Assembly: GCF_009671205.1 (NCBI RefSeq)
Contig: NZ_CP045309.1
Coordinates: forward strand, 4,402,001-4,466,000
Direction: 5' to 3'
Origin: Micromonospora terminaliae
Lineage (GTDB): Bacteria > Actinomycetota > Actinomycetes > Mycobacteriales > Micromonosporaceae
DNA: 64,000 nt
Part shown: in pieces, positions 61,945-64,000 of the stretch
Position numbering within the stretch: position 1 is the first letter of the stretch
Layout: each line of letters opens with the position of its first letter
The notes under the pieces: model-generated
Database searches by the model: none
What the model was told of the DNA's origin: nothing
What the model saw: only the letters and a program-made list of their open reading frames with translations
Program-made: the position numbers and the translations under genes

Positions 61945-64000
61945 TTACTCGGTCGGCGGGAGTGGGGACCGGCGGCTCTTCGGCAGGCGGAGCACCTCGA
62001 ACTGGTCCGTACCGTCGACCAGCGCGGCCGACGGGGCCGGGCGGGCGGGCGGCTCGGCGGCCTCGGCCTCCCCGCCCCCGACGGTCACCGGGACCGGCGC
62101 CGGGGCCGGCGGCTCGACGGGCGCGGGCGCGGCCGTGCCCCGGCGGCGGGCCCGCCGCTCGCGGACGGACTCCTTCGTGCGCTCCACCATCGTGTAGAGC
62201 GTCGGCACCAGGATCAGCGTGAGCAGCGTCGAGCTGAGCAGACCGCCGATCACCACGACGGCCAGCGGCTTGGAGATGAAGCCGCCCTCGCCGGTGAGAC
62301 CGAACGCCATGGGCAGCAACGCGAACACCGTGGCGACCGCGGTCATGAGGATCGGCCGCAGCCGGCGCCGGCCGCCCTCGACCACCGCCTCGGTCACGCC
62401 CATGCCCTGACCCCGGTACTGGTTGATCAGGTCGAGCAGCACGATGGCGTTGGTCACCACGATGCCGACCAGCATGAGCACGCCGATCAGCGCCGGCACG
62501 CCCAGCGGGGTCCCGGTGAGCAGCAGCAGCCCGATGGCGCCGGTCGCCGCGAACGGCACGGAGATCAGCAGGATCAGCGCCTGGGTCAGGCTCCGGAACG
62601 TGCCCACCATGATCAGGAACACGATGGCGATCGCGGCCAGCACGGCCAGCCCCAGGTCGGCGAAGGCGTCGGCCTGGTCCGCGCTGACCCCGCCGATGAC
62701 GAACGTCGCCCCCGGCACGTCCAGCGCGTCCAGCTTCTTCTGCAGCTCCTGGGTGGTGGCCCCGAGGTTCGAGCCGGTCGCCGTGCCGGTCACCGACACG
62801 CTCCGCTCGCCGTCGATCCGGGTCACCTGCTGCGGGCCCTCGACCTGGTTCACGTCGGCGATGTCGTCCAGCTTCACCGGGCCGACCGGCATCGCCCGCA
62901 GCTCGGCCACGCTCAGCGGCGGCCGGGTCCCGGTGCTCAGCACGACGTTCTGCGGGGTGCCGTCCAGCGTGACCTGGCCCAGCGGCGCCCCCCGGTACGC
63001 CTGCGCGACGACCTGCCCCACGGCCGCCTCGGTGAGCCCGGCGCGGGCCGCGGCGACCCGGTCCACGGTCACCTCCACCCGGGGCACCCGGGTGGCCAGG
63101 CCGGTGGTGACGTCCTCGACGCCCGCCGTGCCGGCCATCGCGCCCCGGACGGCCTCGGCCGCGCGGGTCAGCGTGTCCTGGTCGGCGGCCTGCACGACCA
63201 CCTCGAGCTGGTTGGCGGAGGCGTTCTGCCCGCCGCCGAAGGTGAGCTCACCGGCCTCGGGGCCGAGCCGGTCGAACTCGGTGCGCAGCTGCTCCCGGAC
63301 CTCGGCCGCGTCGGTGTCGTCGGTGAGCGCCAGCGACCAGGAGGCGGTGTCGTTGCCGCCGCCCGCCCACGGGTTGTCGCCGCCGCCCGCGCTGACCTGG
63401 TACGTCGCCACCCCCGGCGTACGCCGGAGGATCTCCTCCACGCGTGCGGCGGCCTGGTCGGTGCCGGTCAGCCCGGTGCCCGCCGGCAGCTCCTGCCGGA
63501 TGGCCAGGGTGTCCTGGCCGGAGTCGTCCAGGAAGTTGGTCTCCAGCTTCTGGGCCAGGCCGAAGGTGCCGAACAGCACCAGCAGGCCCAGCGCCACGGT
63601 CGCCCAGCGGGTCCCCCGGGAGCGGGTGGCGAAGCCGATCACGGGCAGGTACGCCCGCTGCAACGGGCTGCGCAGCTCCTTCTCCGCGGCGGCGTGCCGG
63701 GCGGCGGCCTCGTCGGCCCCGCCGCGCGGCGGCTTGAGGAACCAGTACGCCAGGACCGGGATCACGGTCAGCGAGACCAGCAGCGAGGCGAGCAGGGCCA
63801 CCGTCACGGTGATCGCGAACGGCGCGAAGAGCTGCCCGACGAAGCCGCCCACCAGCGCGATCGGCGCGAAGACGGCGACCGTGGTGAGCGTGGAGGCGGT
63901 GACCGCGCCGGCCACCTCGCGGACGGCGGCCAGGATGGCGTCCCGCTTCGGCTCGCCGTACTCCAGGTGCCGCTTGATGTTCTCCAGCACCACGATCGAG
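61945..64000 (-). CDS. RND multidrug efflux pump (AcrB/HAE1 family), 3' part
   Basis: A partial protein (about 685 residues, N-terminus beyond the right edge) of the resistance-nodulation-division family. Visible are VVLENIKRHLEYGEPKRDAILAAVREVAGAVTASTLTTVAVFAPIALVGGFVGQLF (transmembrane helix bundle with a GEPKRDA loop), a periplasmic porter domain, and SVPFAATGAIGLLLLTGTPLGVPALIGVLMLVGIVVTNAIVLLDLINQYR (the AcrB motif with the proton-relay region) before a C-terminal Pro/Val-rich tail. It exports drugs, dyes or lipids. The start lies outside the window. Confidence 0.92.
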   Translation of the reverse strand, partial: SIVVLENIKRHLEYGEPKRDAILAAVREVAGAVTASTLTTVAVFAPIALVGGFVGQLFAPFAITVTVALLASLLVSLTVIPVLAYWFLKPPRGGADEAAARHAAAEKELRSPLQRAYLPVIGFATRSRGTRWATVALGLLVLFGTFGLAQKLETNFLDDSGQDTLAIRQELPAGTGLTGTDQAAARVEEILRRTPGVATYQVSAGGGDNPWAGGGNDTASWSLALTDDTDAAEVREQLRTEFDRLGPEAGELTFGGGQNASANQLEVVVQAADQDTLTRAAEAVRGAMAGTAGVEDVTTGLATRVPRVEVTVDRVAAARAGLTEAAVGQVVAQAYRGAPLGQVTLDGTPQNVVLSTGTRPPLSVAELRAMPVGPVKLDDIADVNQVEGPQQVTRIDGERSVSVTGTATGSNLGATTQELQKKLDALDVPGATFVIGGVSADQADAFADLGLAVLAAIAIVFLIMVGTFRSLTQALILLISVPFAATGAIGLLLLTGTPLGVPALIGVLMLVGIVVTNAIVLLDLINQYRGQGMGVTEAVVEGGRRRLRPILMTAVATVFALLPMAFGLTGEGGFISKPLAVVVIGGLLSSTLLTLILVPTLYTMVERTKESVRERRARRRGTAAPAPVEPPAPAPVPVTVGGGEAEAAEPPARPAPSAALVDGTDQFEVLRLPKSRRSPLPPTE

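Overview
The window is very GC-rich actinobacterial chromosome with strong codon-position bias, frequent GTG and TTG starts and many leaderless-looking promoters. Gene content points to the Micromonosporaceae, probably Micromonospora or a close relative. Supporting features include NucS mismatch endonuclease, a SigE-family sigma factor with a membrane partner, DivIVA-like coiled-coil proteins, DUF2550 next to atpC, an Asp-type MurA and glyA beside the ATP synthase genes. No CRISPR, rRNA, complete tRNA, phage or transposase gene was seen. This is core chromosome with a few repeat-rich intergenic islands.

1-31 kb: central acyl-CoA metabolism spread over several loci. It carries a MeaB-type GTPase (cut by the left edge), thiolase, methylmalonyl/ethylmalonyl-CoA epimerase, crotonyl-CoA carboxylase/reductase, two 3-hydroxybutyryl-CoA dehydrogenases (one a tandem fusion), a MeaA-type ethylmalonyl-CoA mutase and a PduO cobalamin adenosyltransferase. 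Together these cover most of an ethylmalonyl-CoA pathway plus B12 cofactor supply. Three of the loci share a TetR-operator-like site with the core ACCGTTCRGT. Between them lie two DivIVA-like coiled-coil proteins, an AI-2E transporter-family protein, hydrolases, a sigma/anti-sigma-like pair, an FHA protein, an aldehyde dehydrogenase, NucS, an ABC exporter, a Tat-type esterase and MurA.

Two nearly identical secreted lysozyme-like (transglycosylase-type) genes lie 10 kb apart in the same orientation. The duplication includes their terminators, leaders and several hundred bases upstream. Each upstream region holds two tandem matches to the SigR/SigH promoter consensus GGAAT-N18-GTT and a 51-nt palindrome. 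The upstream region of the first copy also carries a second nested palindrome, and beyond it are 53-bp tandem repeats and a long hairpin. This is the most unusual non-coding DNA in the window.

31.5-42.6 kb: the ATP synthase region (leftward), ordered glyA, a membrane protein, atpI/Z, atpB, atpE, atpF, atpH, atpA, atpG, atpD. A strong terminator follows, then an LCP-family cell-wall ligase gene, then atpC (a short epsilon subunit) with DUF2550. The epsilon gene is therefore cut off from the main operon.

42.6-64 kb: an SDR-DUF2867 fusion, a class A penicillin-binding protein, low-molecular-weight phosphatase, TsaC, PrmC, a diguanylate cyclase, PrfA, RpmE, a PNK-like kinase/phosphatase, a 1148-residue secreted phosphodiester glycosidase-metallophosphoesterase fusion, Rho with a long Arg/Glu/Gly-rich insert, homoserine kinase, an MFS transporter, a polysaccharide deacetylase and the 3' part of an RND efflux pump cut by the right edge. 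Rho, prfA, rpmE, prmC, tsaC and thrB form a conserved actinobacterial neighbourhood upstream of the ATP synthase genes.
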